Assembly: GCF_002294725.1 (NCBI RefSeq)
Contig: NZ_NSFT01000021.1
Location: 1 to 64,000 of the forward strand
Source: Mesorhizobium sp. WSM4313
Lineage (GTDB): Bacteria; Pseudomonadota; Alphaproteobacteria; Rhizobiales; Rhizobiaceae
Direction of reading: 5' to 3'
Length of the DNA: 64,000 nucleotides
The notes under the pieces are model-generated. The model was given only the letters and a program-made list of their open reading frames with translations. It was not told the origin of the DNA and did not search any database. Each line of letters begins with the position of its first letter. Positions within the stretch are counted from its first letter, which is position 1. Positions 45,109 through 54,487 of the stretch are shown here, one piece after another. The translations under genes were made by a program, and so were the position numbers.

Positions 45109-47415
45109 ATGTCCAGGATCGGCGCTTTGACGCGCGCCGCATGGCGATCGGCAACTCAGACGCTGGCCAAGGGTTCGAAAAGTTTACACCCGACGCTAGC
45201 GCCGGCCGATTTCAAGCGCGCACTTACGATCAACGATCGATATGGCGGGCTCACTGTCAATGTCCCCAAAATGCCTTTCTGGCTGACCGGGGGTGAAGCC
45301 TTCGTCTACCGCCGGACTAGCCACGGCGAGCAGCAGTTCATGCAGGTCGATGCTGCCACGGGTTTCAAGCGGCCCGCTTTCGATCAGGCGCGTCTGGCGG
45401 CAGCGCTAAACAAGGTGAGCCATGAGAGCTATCAAGCCGGCAATCTTCCGTTCGACCGTTTCGAACTGAGTGAGGATGGTCGCAGGCTCGACTTCCAGAT
45501 TGAAGACACCCGGTGGAGCTGCGACCTTGCAAGCTATGACTGTACCAGCACCACATTCGATGCAAGGAAAGGGGACCGTAGGGAGCTCAGCCACCGCTAC
45601 ACGCCGCCAGCGGAGAACAACCCCGACAAGAGCAACGCGTCGCCCGACGGCAAATGGATCGCCTATATCAAGAACTGCAACGTTTTCCTGCGCAGCGAGG
45701 ACGGATTGCAGGATGTTCCTCTGAGCCGGGACGGAGCCGAAGGCAATTGCTACGTCTTTTCGACGCTGAGCTGGTCGCCGGACTCGCGCCACCTCGCCGC
45801 TTACCTTGTTCGCCCCGGCTATAGGCGAGAGGTCCGCTACCTCAATTCTTCGACGGACCAGTTGGAGCGGGAATATTCAACAAAATTCTATCCCAGGCCG
45901 GGCGATGTCCTTCCGCTGCCCCAGCCAGTCCTGTTCGACATTGCCGGCCGGCGCCAGATCGTGATTGACGGTGCCCTCTTCTCGAACGTCTTCGAACTTT
46001 CCCCTCTCCGGTGGTGGGCGGACAGCCGCGGCTTCACTTTCGAATATAACCAGCGCGGGCATCAGCTTTATCGCCTGGTCGAGGTAGACGCCGCCTCGGG
46101 CCGCGGGCGCTCCCTGATCGATGAGACCAGCGAGACATTCGTTGATTATTTGCCGCTGGGGCATGGCCAGGAGGATGCCGGAAAAATCTTCCGTTACGAT
46201 GTCGATGACGGGAAGGAGATCATCTGGGCATCAGAGCGCGACGGGTATGAGCATTTGTATCTTTTCAACGGCCGGACAGGCGCGCTCGAAAACCAGATCA
46301 CGCGAGGTGAGTGGGTCGTCCGGAGGGTCAACCATGTCGATCCGGTCAAGCGTCAGATCTGGTTCGAGGCGAGCGGGATGAACTCGCAGGAGGACCCCTA
46401 TTGGGTCCATGCTTACCGCATCGGCTTTGACGGCAAGGGACTGACTGCACTGACGCCCGAACCGGCCAACCACCATATCGAGTTCTCGCCTGACAGGCGC
46501 TATTATGTCGATCTCTGGTCACGCATCGATCTGCCCCCGCGCATGGCACTCTACCGCGCCAGCGACAATGCCAAGCTCCAGCAGATCGAGACGGCCGACA
46601 TTTCTGAGCTCGTCGCCGCAGGCTGGCAGCCGCCGCTCAGTTTCCATTCCAAGGGGCGCGACGGCAAAACTGACATCTGGGGCGTGCTCCACCTGCCAGC
46701 CAACTTCGACCCGACGAAGAAATACCCGGTTGTGGAGAATATCTATGCTGGACCCCACGGCTCCTTCGTCCCAAAATCCTTCTCGCGGTGGACAGAGCCG
46801 CTCACGCAGCTGGGCTTCGTCGTTGCTCAGATCGACGGCATGGGCACCAACAACCGCTCCCGCGCCTTCCATGATGTTGCTTGGAAGAATCTGAAGGACG
46901 CAGGATTTCCCGATCGCATTCTGTGGCACAAGGCGGCGGCCGCGCAATATCCATGGTACGACATATCCAACGTCGGCATTTTTGGCGCATCCGCCGGCGG
47001 CCAGAGTGCAGTCAGCGCGCTGCTCTTTCACCCCGATTTCTACAAGGTCGCCGTCGCCAAAAACGGCTGCTTCGACAACAGGATAGACAAGACCTGGTGG
47101 AACGAACTTTGGATGGGGTGGCCGGTCGGCATTGAATATTCGCAATCCTCCGCCGTTGACAATGCTCACAGGCTGCAGGGCAAGCTGATGATCGCGGTCG
47201 GCGAAATGGATGATAATGTCGATCCGTTTTGCTCGTTCCAGCTTGCCGATCGACTCATCAAGGCAGGAAAAGATTTTGACATGGTCTACGTTCCTGGTGC
47301 CAATCACCATACTCTAGGCACCTACACCGAGCGCAAACTCCTAGACTTCTTCGTTCGCAACATTCTCGGTCAGACCCCGCCCGACTGGAACACCAAACCG
47401 ATCGAGCTGGAATAG
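45109..47415 (+). CDS. S9 family peptidase, dipeptidyl-peptidase IV-like
   Basis: S9 peptidases cleave Pro-containing peptides. The 768-residue protein has an N-terminal beta-propeller (DPPIV_N, about 100-500: LSWSPDSRHLAAYLVRPG, repeated WWADSRGF-like blades) and a C-terminal alpha/beta hydrolase with the triad Ser628 in FGASAGGQSA, Asp701/702 in GEMDDNVDP and His733/734 in PGANHHTLG. No secretion signal is clear at the chosen ATG, which has only a weak ribosome binding site. A NifA/sigma54 promoter about 390 bases upstream suggests that it is made in nitrogen-fixing bacteroids. Possible targets such as plant NCR-like or Pro-rich peptides are speculation. Confidence 0.88.
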   Translation: MSRIGALTRAAWRSATQTLAKGSKSLHPTLAPADFKRALTINDRYGGLTVNVPKMPFWLTGGEAFVYRRTSHGEQQFMQVDAATGFKRPAFDQARLAAALNKVSHESYQAGNLPFDRFELSEDGRRLDFQIEDTRWSCDLASYDCTSTTFDARKGDRRELSHRYTPPAENNPDKSNASPDGKWIAYIKNCNVFLRSEDGLQDVPLSRDGAEGNCYVFSTLSWSPDSRHLAAYLVRPGYRREVRYLNSSTDQLEREYSTKFYPRPGDVLPLPQPVLFDIAGRRQIVIDGALFSNVFELSPLRWWADSRGFTFEYNQRGHQLYRLVEVDAASGRGRSLIDETSETFVDYLPLGHGQEDAGKIFRYDVDDGKEIIWASERDGYEHLYLFNGRTGALENQITRGEWVVRRVNHVDPVKRQIWFEASGMNSQEDPYWVHAYRIGFDGKGLTALTPEPANHHIEFSPDRRYYVDLWSRIDLPPRMALYRASDNAKLQQIETADISELVAAGWQPPLSFHSKGRDGKTDIWGVLHLPANFDPTKKYPVVENIYAGPHGSFVPKSFSRWTEPLTQLGFVVAQIDGMGTNNRSRAFHDVAWKNLKDAGFPDRILWHKAAAAQYPWYDISNVGIFGASAGGQSAVSALLFHPDFYKVAVAKNGCFDNRIDKTWWNELWMGWPVGIEYSQSSAVDNAHRLQGKLMIAVGEMDDNVDPFCSFQLADRLIKAGKDFDMVYVPGANHHTLGTYTERKLLDFFVRNILGQTPPDWNTKPIELE

Positions 47416-48078
47416 CTTGTGGCTCTTGCAATTGTTAGCTCGCCTTATCAGCTGTAATCAGGGCGAGGCGCGAGCAAATCTGCACCGAAGGACGATCGTG
47501 GAGTCTAGGACTTGCGCTGCGTATTGAGGATCGGCTCGCCGCGACGTTGGTCTGAGCAAACTGCTTGATAGGCACGCCTGCAGACCGCGTGTGTGCGATT
47601 GCAAGATCCCCTATCAGCCTGGTGTGAAGCGTTCAGGGGAAAAGCCGCACCCAACGCCGCTTCCGCTCGCCGTAACGCTACGGCGGTGCGGCCCACCGAT
47701 CCGCTCGACGAGCATTGGAACACATAGGTCCCCGAACGGACGATTGCCTTGGCAATAGAAGACCCTCGTCGGTCATCGCCGCTGTGGGTGGCAGCCCGTC
47801 GGTCTGGAGCTGCCACGATTCTCATCCTCGCGTCACATATGAGCTGAAGCTTTCCGGATCGGGTATCCAATCGGCATCCAGTTGCTCGGCGATATGGTTG
47901 AATTCTGCCCTCAGGACAAGAGTGAGTAGAGCAGCCCCGCTACGAAAATCCCATCCTGGTTCGTTTGACGCATCGACTATTCAGATTGATTGGCGTGATA
48001 CCCGGCGCGGCCGCAACACGCGAGGCCGTCAACCGCTGAGCAGAAAACCAGCCTTCGCCTTCCGCGGCGGCGGACCTC
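47416..48078. other. region without a recognisable gene
   Basis: About 660 bases between the peptidase and the tts box. Open frames on both strands overlap and their translations are rich in Arg, Ser and Pro with no domain. It may hold decayed insertion-sequence material, but I could not identify any. Confidence 0.35.
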
Positions 48079-48107
48079 GTCAGCCTCTCGAAAGCTTGCC
48101 TGAGTAG
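48079..48107 (+). promoter_or_regulatory. tts box (TtsI-binding site)
   Basis: GTCAG, four bases, TCGAAAGCT, then a TA about 10 bases later agree with the rhizobial tts box consensus (GTCAGCTT-N-TCGAAAGCT-N4-CC). It is 33 bases upstream of the preferred effector start. TtsI is the response-regulator-like activator of type III secretion genes, induced through NodD and flavonoids. Confidence 0.75.
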
Positions 48108-48140
48108 GTTGCTCATGTGATCTGTGGAAGTGAGGATAGC

Positions 48141-51100
48141 GTGCACCCGTACAAACTAGACATTCATCGTGGCAGCTTGGCTGCAGGTGCAGCACGCCGT
48201 ACCGCACGAGCAAGCGGACAGGCCGGCCAAGCCGGTTTTGAGCAGCACTTGGGCGAACTGCAGGCGGCGGACGAGTTGATGGGTGCGCTAGGCGAGGAGG
48301 TCCTCGTCAATGGCTCGCATGGTAAAGGTGAGTTGAGACCAACGAAGAGGCAGAGGATCCAAAGCAATCTGCAGCATGCTGTCACTGAGCGGCAACCAGG
48401 TGAGGTTGGCAACTCAGGCGCTCGCGTGATGATGCAACTCCCCACCGATCAGGTGGGTACATCGGAACGGGAGGCGCAACTTGTGATGCAGGGGGACGAG
48501 CACGAATACACCCCAGCACCGCATCTCGACGGGTCGATGCCCTCGACAGTGCAGCCGGATCGTCCAATTGTGGTCCCCGACGGTGCCGACAAGCGTCCTG
48601 TTTATTCCAACGATGCCACCGCCATCGAAGGGCTGAAGTCAGCACTCCTTGCGGGTAAAGCCAGGCCGGACACGGTCACTCGCAGCACAAATTCTCTTTT
48701 CGGCTTTAGTCGTTGGCTCTTTCAAAACAACAAGCCAGGGCTTGCTGCTCGGCTTTACCATCCGTCGCTGAGCCAGGATCTCGAGGAGTACGAGAGTAGG
48801 GGTGGTTCCTCCACCGTGGCTGGCGCACTGCGTCAATTGATGAAGTCGATGGGCGGAGCCGGCCCGATTGTGGGTCGCGCTGTCCTGAACCCCCATCCTG
48901 ACGACGCCGCGCTCACCAGACATTTCAGATCCGCGAGCGGCTACGCAACTGCTCTTAACCATTTCAGTCATTACCTACGTCAAAATGACAAGCTCGGAAT
49001 TGCGGGTCGCATTTACGATAAATCGCTGGATAAAGATGTTGAGAGCTACAAGGCCGCCTCCTCTAATGGTGGAGCTCCGATCGAATCTGCGCTGGTTTAT
49101 CTCCGCAAGAACCCGCCGCGCGTTATACTCGGGAATCATCTGGAAAACGCGGTCAGCATGGAGGCTCGTCCCCGTGGCGACGCTGCTCAGCATACCGCAC
49201 CACAGCAGGGATTCGATTGGCCAGAGGAGCTCCTGCCGGTAGGTTATAAGGAGGGCACCGATCTACCATTGTCTCTCGCCCCAACCGCGCACCAACACCA
49301 AGCGCCCGACTTTGGAGAGGCCGTCCCTCACTTGAACTGGCGCCACGGCGACCAGGGCGCCCCGGAGGAGCTGGTAGCTGCACGGGACAGGAGCAGCCCG
49401 CTGCCAAGCGAGGCGGTGCCACATAAATCTGGACGGGGACTCGCTACGCAGCCCAGATTGTGGGCGGAGAAATCCGCCTCGCCAGAGCTCTTTCGACGGC
49501 GGGCGGAGCAGGCTCTGCCGGCGTCCGCCAGAGGTGTGGAGACATCCTCCGCGGTTGATGAAGCCGCGCAGGCCGCTCGCCAAGCTTTGGCTTGGTTGCA
49601 GCAGGAGATGGAGGGGATCGAACCGATGCAGGATCCTCATGAGGTGGCTACACCGGAATGTGAGGCGCAGCTCGTCAGGCAGAGGGATGAGCACGAATCC
49701 ACCCCAGCACCGCATCCCGGAGGTGGTGGGTCGATGCCCTCGACAGTGCAGCCGGATCGTCCAATTGTAGTCCCCGACGGTGCCGACAAGCGTCCTGTCT
49801 ATTCCAACGATGCGACCGCTATCGAAGGGCTGAGGGCAGCATTCCACGCGGGTAAGGCCAAAGCGAACACGGTCACTTACAATGTAAATTCTCTTTTCGG
49901 CTTTAGTCGGTGGCTCCTTCAAAACAACAAGCCAGGGTTTGCTGCTCGGCTTTACCATTCGTCGCTGGATCAGGATCTCAAGGAGTACGAGAGTACGGGT
50001 GGTTCCTCCACCGTGGCTGGCGCACTGCGTTACCTCAAGAAGTCGACAGGCGGAGCCCCGATTATGGCTCGCCCTGTCGTGATCCCCTATCCTGACGATG
50101 CCGAGCTCATTAGAAATTACAGAGCCGCTTCGACCAAGGAGTACCTGGCAGCGCCTGCGACCGGACGGAATCCAGATACCGTGGGCGGCTATACAAATTT
50201 TCTTAGACATTTTAGTCAGTACCTGCGTCAAAATAACAAGCTTGGGATTGCGGCTCGGATTCACGACAAATCGCTGGATAAAGATGTTGAGAGCTTCAAG
50301 GCTGTCTCCTATGGTAATAGGCTAAGTATCAGTTCTGCATTGGCTCACCTCCGGGATATCCTGCCGCGCATTGTGCTCGGGCGCGAAACTGTCCTTTCTG
50401 CTCATCCGGCAGACGCAGTCACCAGGCGCGTTGGGGCCGCTGCTGAAGCTGGGCCAGCGGCACCGGCAAGAGCTCCCCAACCCGCCTCGCCAGCAACCGC
50501 TAGGCTGCCAGGCACCTACCGCGGCCTTCCACTGGTTGATGTGACCACACTGACTACCAGTTCCTCTGGGGCTCAGATCGGGGCGCTCGATCCGACAGCC
50601 CCGTCCAACGTTGCAACGGGGCGGGTGCTCGGCGCCGCCGAATGGCTGAGCGACGCCCATATCCAGAGAGATTACAATTTGCTGGAGGGGCAACTGCAGG
50701 GGATCAATCCGGCGCTCGCTGCCCGGACTCGGCTGGTGGATCCTTCCGTATCCCATCTACTGCGACACACGTCGCCGCAAGACGCTCGAGGCATATTGCA
50801 GTCCATCTATAATCAAAACAACGCCACAGCCGACTTCCTGTTCTTGCCAGTGAATAATGGCACGGCTACTAGCCCCGGCACCCATTGGTCGCTGCTGCTC
50901 GTTGATCGCCGCGACCCGGAAAGGCGGTTCGCCTATCACTACGACTCCCTCCAGCGAGAGGGATATAACGACGTGCCTGCAAAACAGCTCGCAGGACTGC
51001 TGAATGCCACCTTGGCGCCAGCCCCCATGGCCAGACAGACGAACCATTATGATTGCGGCGTATTTGTCCTGGAGGGCACGTGGGCGCTGGTTGAACGATT

Positions 51101-51713
51101 GGTGAAAGGGCAGCGGCCAGACCACGAGCCGCTGCCCCTCGACAACCTCGTTGCCGATCGGCAGGCGCTGCAAGACCGGCTAAGGAGGCGCTTGCCGCAC
51201 GAGGAAGAGCCGCGGCAGCTGCTGGAGGATGAACCCGCCTCCCCACCGATGATGGCATTCGAGCCAGGGGAACTGCGGCAACTGTTGGAAGACGAGCCTG
51301 CCTCCCCACCAATGATGGCGTTCGAGCCAGGGGAACTGCGGCAACTGTTGGAGGACGAACCTGCCTCCCCACCAATGATGGCGTTCGAGCCAGGGGAACT
51401 GCGGCAACTGTTGGAGGACGAGCCTGCCTCCCCACCAATGATGGCGTTCGAGCCAGGGGAACTGCGGCAGCTGTTGGAGGATGAACCCGCTTCCCCACCG
51501 ATGATGGCGTTCGAGCCAGGGGAACTGCGGCAACTGTTGGAGGATGAACCCGCTTCCCCACCGATGATGGCGTTCGAGCCAGGGGAACTGCGGCAACTGT
51601 TGGAAGACGAGCCTGCCTCCACTTGGGCACAAATCAATTCGACCCCACATGCGCGAGCGGACGGTGTTCATCAGCCAGCCCAGGCGCCGTGGCTCCCTGA
51701 ACGCAGAAGATAA
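48141..51713 (+). CDS. NopD/XopD-like SUMO-protease effector, type III
   Basis: The GTG at 48141 follows GTGAGGAT. An earlier in-frame GTG at 48117 would almost abut the tts box. The product is about 1190 residues: a poorly conserved N-terminus, two long homologous blocks (from about residues 110-333 and 508-748), a C48 ULP/SUMO-protease domain with His915 (THWSLLLVD), Asp935 (YHYDSL), Cys972 (NHYDCGVFVLEG), and then six and a half acidic 21-residue repeats (QLLEDEPASPPMMAFEPGEL). C48 effectors such as Mlr6316, Msi059, NopD and XopD remove SUMO from plant nuclear proteins. The tts box points to type III export. The ERRR end would also suit a type IV signal. Confidence 0.85.
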   Translation: MHPYKLDIHRGSLAAGAARRTARASGQAGQAGFEQHLGELQAADELMGALGEEVLVNGSHGKGELRPTKRQRIQSNLQHAVTERQPGEVGNSGARVMMQLPTDQVGTSEREAQLVMQGDEHEYTPAPHLDGSMPSTVQPDRPIVVPDGADKRPVYSNDATAIEGLKSALLAGKARPDTVTRSTNSLFGFSRWLFQNNKPGLAARLYHPSLSQDLEEYESRGGSSTVAGALRQLMKSMGGAGPIVGRAVLNPHPDDAALTRHFRSASGYATALNHFSHYLRQNDKLGIAGRIYDKSLDKDVESYKAASSNGGAPIESALVYLRKNPPRVILGNHLENAVSMEARPRGDAAQHTAPQQGFDWPEELLPVGYKEGTDLPLSLAPTAHQHQAPDFGEAVPHLNWRHGDQGAPEELVAARDRSSPLPSEAVPHKSGRGLATQPRLWAEKSASPELFRRRAEQALPASARGVETSSAVDEAAQAARQALAWLQQEMEGIEPMQDPHEVATPECEAQLVRQRDEHESTPAPHPGGGGSMPSTVQPDRPIVVPDGADKRPVYSNDATAIEGLRAAFHAGKAKANTVTYNVNSLFGFSRWLLQNNKPGFAARLYHSSLDQDLKEYESTGGSSTVAGALRYLKKSTGGAPIMARPVVIPYPDDAELIRNYRAASTKEYLAAPATGRNPDTVGGYTNFLRHFSQYLRQNNKLGIAARIHDKSLDKDVESFKAVSYGNRLSISSALAHLRDILPRIVLGRETVLSAHPADAVTRRVGAAAEAGPAAPARAPQPASPATARLPGTYRGLPLVDVTTLTTSSSGAQIGALDPTAPSNVATGRVLGAAEWLSDAHIQRDYNLLEGQLQGINPALAARTRLVDPSVSHLLRHTSPQDARGILQSIYNQNNATADFLFLPVNNGTATSPGTHWSLLLVDRRDPERRFAYHYDSLQREGYNDVPAKQLAGLLNATLAPAPMARQTNHYDCGVFVLEGTWALVERLVKGQRPDHEPLPLDNLVADRQALQDRLRRRLPHEEEPRQLLEDEPASPPMMAFEPGELRQLLEDEPASPPMMAFEPGELRQLLEDEPASPPMMAFEPGELRQLLEDEPASPPMMAFEPGELRQLLEDEPASPPMMAFEPGELRQLLEDEPASPPMMAFEPGELRQLLEDEPASTWAQINSTPHARADGVHQPAQAPWLPERRR
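48471..50385 (+). repeat. two large homologous blocks inside the effector gene
   Basis: About 670-720 bases are present twice, at 48471-49140 and 49662-50385, in the same frame. The reading PDGADKRPVYSNDATAIEGL is identical in both copies. Inside each block a shorter motif also recurs (FSRWL-QNNKPG-AARLY and FSHYL/FSQYLRQN-KLGIA-RI), so the unit itself may come from an older duplication into four helical modules. Confidence 0.85.
51213..51620 (+). repeat. 63-bp tandem repeat, six full copies and one partial
   Basis: A 63-bp unit is repeated head to tail at the 3' end of the effector gene, with only synonymous or silent-looking differences between copies. Each copy encodes the acidic 21-residue unit that starts RQLLEDEPASPP. 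The near identity suggests recent expansion, and copy number may vary between strains. Confidence 0.95.
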
Positions 51714-51932
51714 CTTTGCGGAGGAGCGGTCACGCAACTGTCGGCGGCGCCGGGCCTCAGGGTGAATGGAAAGGATGGAGTGGCGGATGGTGTCGCGTGA
51801 AGGCGCAACACGCGTGCTGACCGACCTGCATACGTAGGAAGTCGTTCATTGCTCCCAAATCGTATGTGAGGAACATTCCTGTCCCGGCTGCGCCGCGCGA
51901 TGCTAGGTCGCGTTGTTCAGCGGGCCAAGCCG

Positions 51933-53957
51933 ATGACACCTACGAAGCTACTGATCGGGCAGATCGCCGTTGTGTGCGCAATTGTCATTATCGGCGTATG
52001 GACGGCAACCCAATGGTGCGCTCAAATGCTGACCTACCAGACGCCTCTCGGCGCACCATGGTTTCTCTTCGCCGGCTGGCCAATCTACAAGCCGTGGAAG
52101 CTGTTTGAATGGTGGTTCCACTTCGATGCTTATGCGCCGGAGGTCTTCGACAAAGCCGGTACGCTTGCAGGCGCCAGCGGATTCCTGGGTTGTGCCGCCG
52201 CAATCGCTGGCTCGCTTTTGCGCGCGCGACAGCGCGGGTCGGTTACGACCTATGGGTCTTCACGGTGGGCCACGACTCATGAGGTCGAGACGGCAGGGTT
52301 GTTACGGCCGGCGGGCGTTTTCCTCGGTAGGCTGAACGATCGCTATCTGCGCCATGACGGCCCGGAGCACGTCATGGCATTTGCGCCGACGCGTTCGGGC
52401 AAGGGCGTGGGGCTGGTTGTTCCAACGCTACTTTCCTGGACCGGGTCTGCCATCATTCATGATATAAAAGGCGAAAATTGGCAGTTGACCTCCGGCTGGC
52501 GGTCGAAATTCTCGTACTGCCTTCTGTTCAATCCGACCGACCCGAGATCGGCACGCTACAACCCGCTGCTGGAGGTGCGCAAAGGCCCAGATGAGATCCG
52601 GGACGTTCAAAACATCGCCGACATCCTCGTCGATCCCGAGGGCGCGCTGGAGCGACGGAACCACTGGGAGAAGACCAGCCATTCACTCCTAGTTGGCGCC
52701 ATTTTGCACGTGCTCTACGCTGAAGAGGACAAGACGCTGGCCCGCGTCGCCACCTTCCTGTCGGACCCGCAACGCTCGTTTGCCGCAACGCTACGGCGGA
52801 TGATGACGACAAACCATCTCGGGACGGGGCATAACCCTCAGGTCCATCCCGTAGTGGCCTCGGCGGCTCGCGAACTCCTGAACAAGTCGGAAAACGAGCG
52901 CTCAGGCGTCCTCTCGACCGCCATGTCCTTTCTCGGGCTTTATCGTGATCCAACGGTCGCGGCGGCCACTTCGTCCTGCGACTGGCGCATCGCTGACCTA
53001 GTGGATGGAGAGCGACCGCTGTCGCTCTATCTGGTCGTGCCGCCTTCGGATATCTCGCGCACCAAGCCTTTTGTGCGACTGATCTTGAACCAGATCGGCA
53101 GGCGGTTGACGGAGCGTCTGGAGGGGGACCCGAAGAAGAGCCGTAAGCATCAGCTGCTCATGATGCTGGACGAGTTTCCGGCGCTCGGTCGCCTCGACTT
53201 CTTCGAAACGGCGCTCGCCTTCATGGCAGGTTATGGCATTCGCTCCTATCTGATCGCACAATCTTTGAACCAGGTTTCAAAGGCCTATGGCGAGAACAAT
53301 GCTATTCTCGACAATTGCCACGTGCGAATTGCCTTTTCCTCCAATGACGAACGCACGGCCAAGCGCATCTCGGATGCCCTCGGCACCGCAACCGAACTTA
53401 GGTCGATGCGCAACTATGCGGGCCATCGGCTTGCGCCCTGGCTTTCACATGTCATGGTGAGCCGCCAGGAAACCGCGCGCCCGCTCCTGACGCCAGGCGA
53501 GGTGATGCAATTGCCGCCGTCAGACGAATTGGTCCTGGTTTCTGGGTTGCCGCCGATCCGCGCCAAGAAGCTGCGCTATTATCAGGATCAGAATTTCACA
53601 GATCGGGTGCTGCCTGCGCCGGTGCTGCACGACGGACCCTATGCGGACTGCCCTGCATCACGCCCGGACGGCTGGACTGGACAAGTGTGCAGCGTCGATA
53701 GCCGACTTGCTGCGGACGAGGAAAGCGCCGACGCGCCAGTTGAAGACGAGGGAGGCGTTCAGCAGCAACGCCATCCAAGCCTGCCCGAAGAAGACGTTGT
53801 TGTCTCTCAAGAGCCCGATCAGGCCGATCTGTACAAGCCCGCAGACGATGACAGCGAAGCGCTCGCGGACAAGCGTGTCATGGATCGGATTTCCACTGCG
53901 GCCCGCGTCTACGGTATCAACGAGGGCAGGGGCGACGATGTCATTCCCGGCTTCTGA
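51933..53957 (+). CDS. traG: type IV coupling protein TraG/VirD4
   Basis: TraG links the relaxosome to the secretion channel and is a membrane-anchored ATPase. The 674-residue protein has two N-terminal membrane segments (GQIAVVCAIVIIGVWTA and GASGFLGCAAAIAGSLL). Walker A is PTRSGKG (residues 152-158) and Walker B LLMMLDEFPALG. A QSLNQVSKAYGENNAIL motif follows. An in-frame ATG at 51900 would add 11 residues; MTPTKLLIG at 51933 is the usual type of start. It precedes the trb genes and should recruit RlxS-DNA to the Trb channel. Confidence 0.93.
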   Translation: MTPTKLLIGQIAVVCAIVIIGVWTATQWCAQMLTYQTPLGAPWFLFAGWPIYKPWKLFEWWFHFDAYAPEVFDKAGTLAGASGFLGCAAAIAGSLLRARQRGSVTTYGSSRWATTHEVETAGLLRPAGVFLGRLNDRYLRHDGPEHVMAFAPTRSGKGVGLVVPTLLSWTGSAIIHDIKGENWQLTSGWRSKFSYCLLFNPTDPRSARYNPLLEVRKGPDEIRDVQNIADILVDPEGALERRNHWEKTSHSLLVGAILHVLYAEEDKTLARVATFLSDPQRSFAATLRRMMTTNHLGTGHNPQVHPVVASAARELLNKSENERSGVLSTAMSFLGLYRDPTVAAATSSCDWRIADLVDGERPLSLYLVVPPSDISRTKPFVRLILNQIGRRLTERLEGDPKKSRKHQLLMMLDEFPALGRLDFFETALAFMAGYGIRSYLIAQSLNQVSKAYGENNAILDNCHVRIAFSSNDERTAKRISDALGTATELRSMRNYAGHRLAPWLSHVMVSRQETARPLLTPGEVMQLPPSDELVLVSGLPPIRAKKLRYYQDQNFTDRVLPAPVLHDGPYADCPASRPDGWTGQVCSVDSRLAADEESADAPVEDEGGVQQQRHPSLPEEDVVVSQEPDQADLYKPADDDSEALADKRVMDRISTAARVYGINEGRGDDVIPGF

Positions 53958-54073
53958 AGTCCGCTGAGTTGCAGAGCGCACCTCAGCGTAGATAACGGCC
54001 ATAAGCAATTTTGAGCGTCTGGCCGATGCTTCTCCCGTCGCCGGCGCAACGCCGGGCCGTCGGAACGATCCGC

Positions 54074-54487
54074 ATGAAGCCGCACCGCATTCGCCATCAG
54101 TTTCTGCTTGAGCCGGAGCTCAGCGAGAAACTGGACAACCTCAGTCGCGATCCGTCAACGACCAAATCAGCGATCGTGGGGAAGGCGATCGAGGCGTTCA
54201 TCGAGCGGCGTGGCGAGAGCGAGTTCGATCGGCGCTACGGCGTAAGGCTTGACCGGCTCTCCCGCGATCTTGCCCACGTCAGGCGCGATTCCGAGGTGAT
54301 CCTGGAGAGCCTGGCGCTCTTCATCCGCTTTTCGATCACCCTTCACGCCCACACGCCGGTCCCGGATCGGGCAACGCAGGCTATTGCCCAAGAGCGTTTC
54401 GAGAAATTCGTTGAGAAGGTCGGCCGCCAGATCGCTTCCGGCAAAAAGTCGCTTAGCAAAGACAATGGTGGGGGAGGGGAAGGATGA
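54074..54487 (+). CDS. ribbon-helix-helix (CopG-like) protein between traG and trbB
   Basis: The 137-residue protein has an N-terminal ribbon-helix-helix domain (HRIRHQFLLEPELSEKLDNL, then TTKSAIVGKAIEAFIERR) and a helical, basic C-terminal part ending in a Gly-rich tail. Such proteins sit between traG and trbB in many Rhizobiales ICEs and probably regulate trb or act at the relaxosome (inference). The stop overlaps trbB by 4 bp. The in-frame upstream start at 54011 is less likely, as the conserved domain starts at MKPHR. Confidence 0.75.
   Translation: MKPHRIRHQFLLEPELSEKLDNLSRDPSTTKSAIVGKAIEAFIERRGESEFDRRYGVRLDRLSRDLAHVRRDSEVILESLALFIRFSITLHAHTPVPDRATQAIAQERFEKFVEKVGRQIASGKKSLSKDNGGGGEG

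Noticed and set aside
44835..45296. Frame of 153 codons between the sigma54 promoter and the peptidase, with ATG ATG and a weak AGGA upstream
   Set aside because: It runs far into the peptidase gene in another frame and has no recognisable domain; kept only as a possible leader peptide.
51047..51737. Long minus-strand open frames with Ser/Gly- or Leu/Pro-rich repeats
   Set aside because: They are antisense shadows of the 63-bp repeats in the effector gene; a repeat length divisible by three keeps all frames open.
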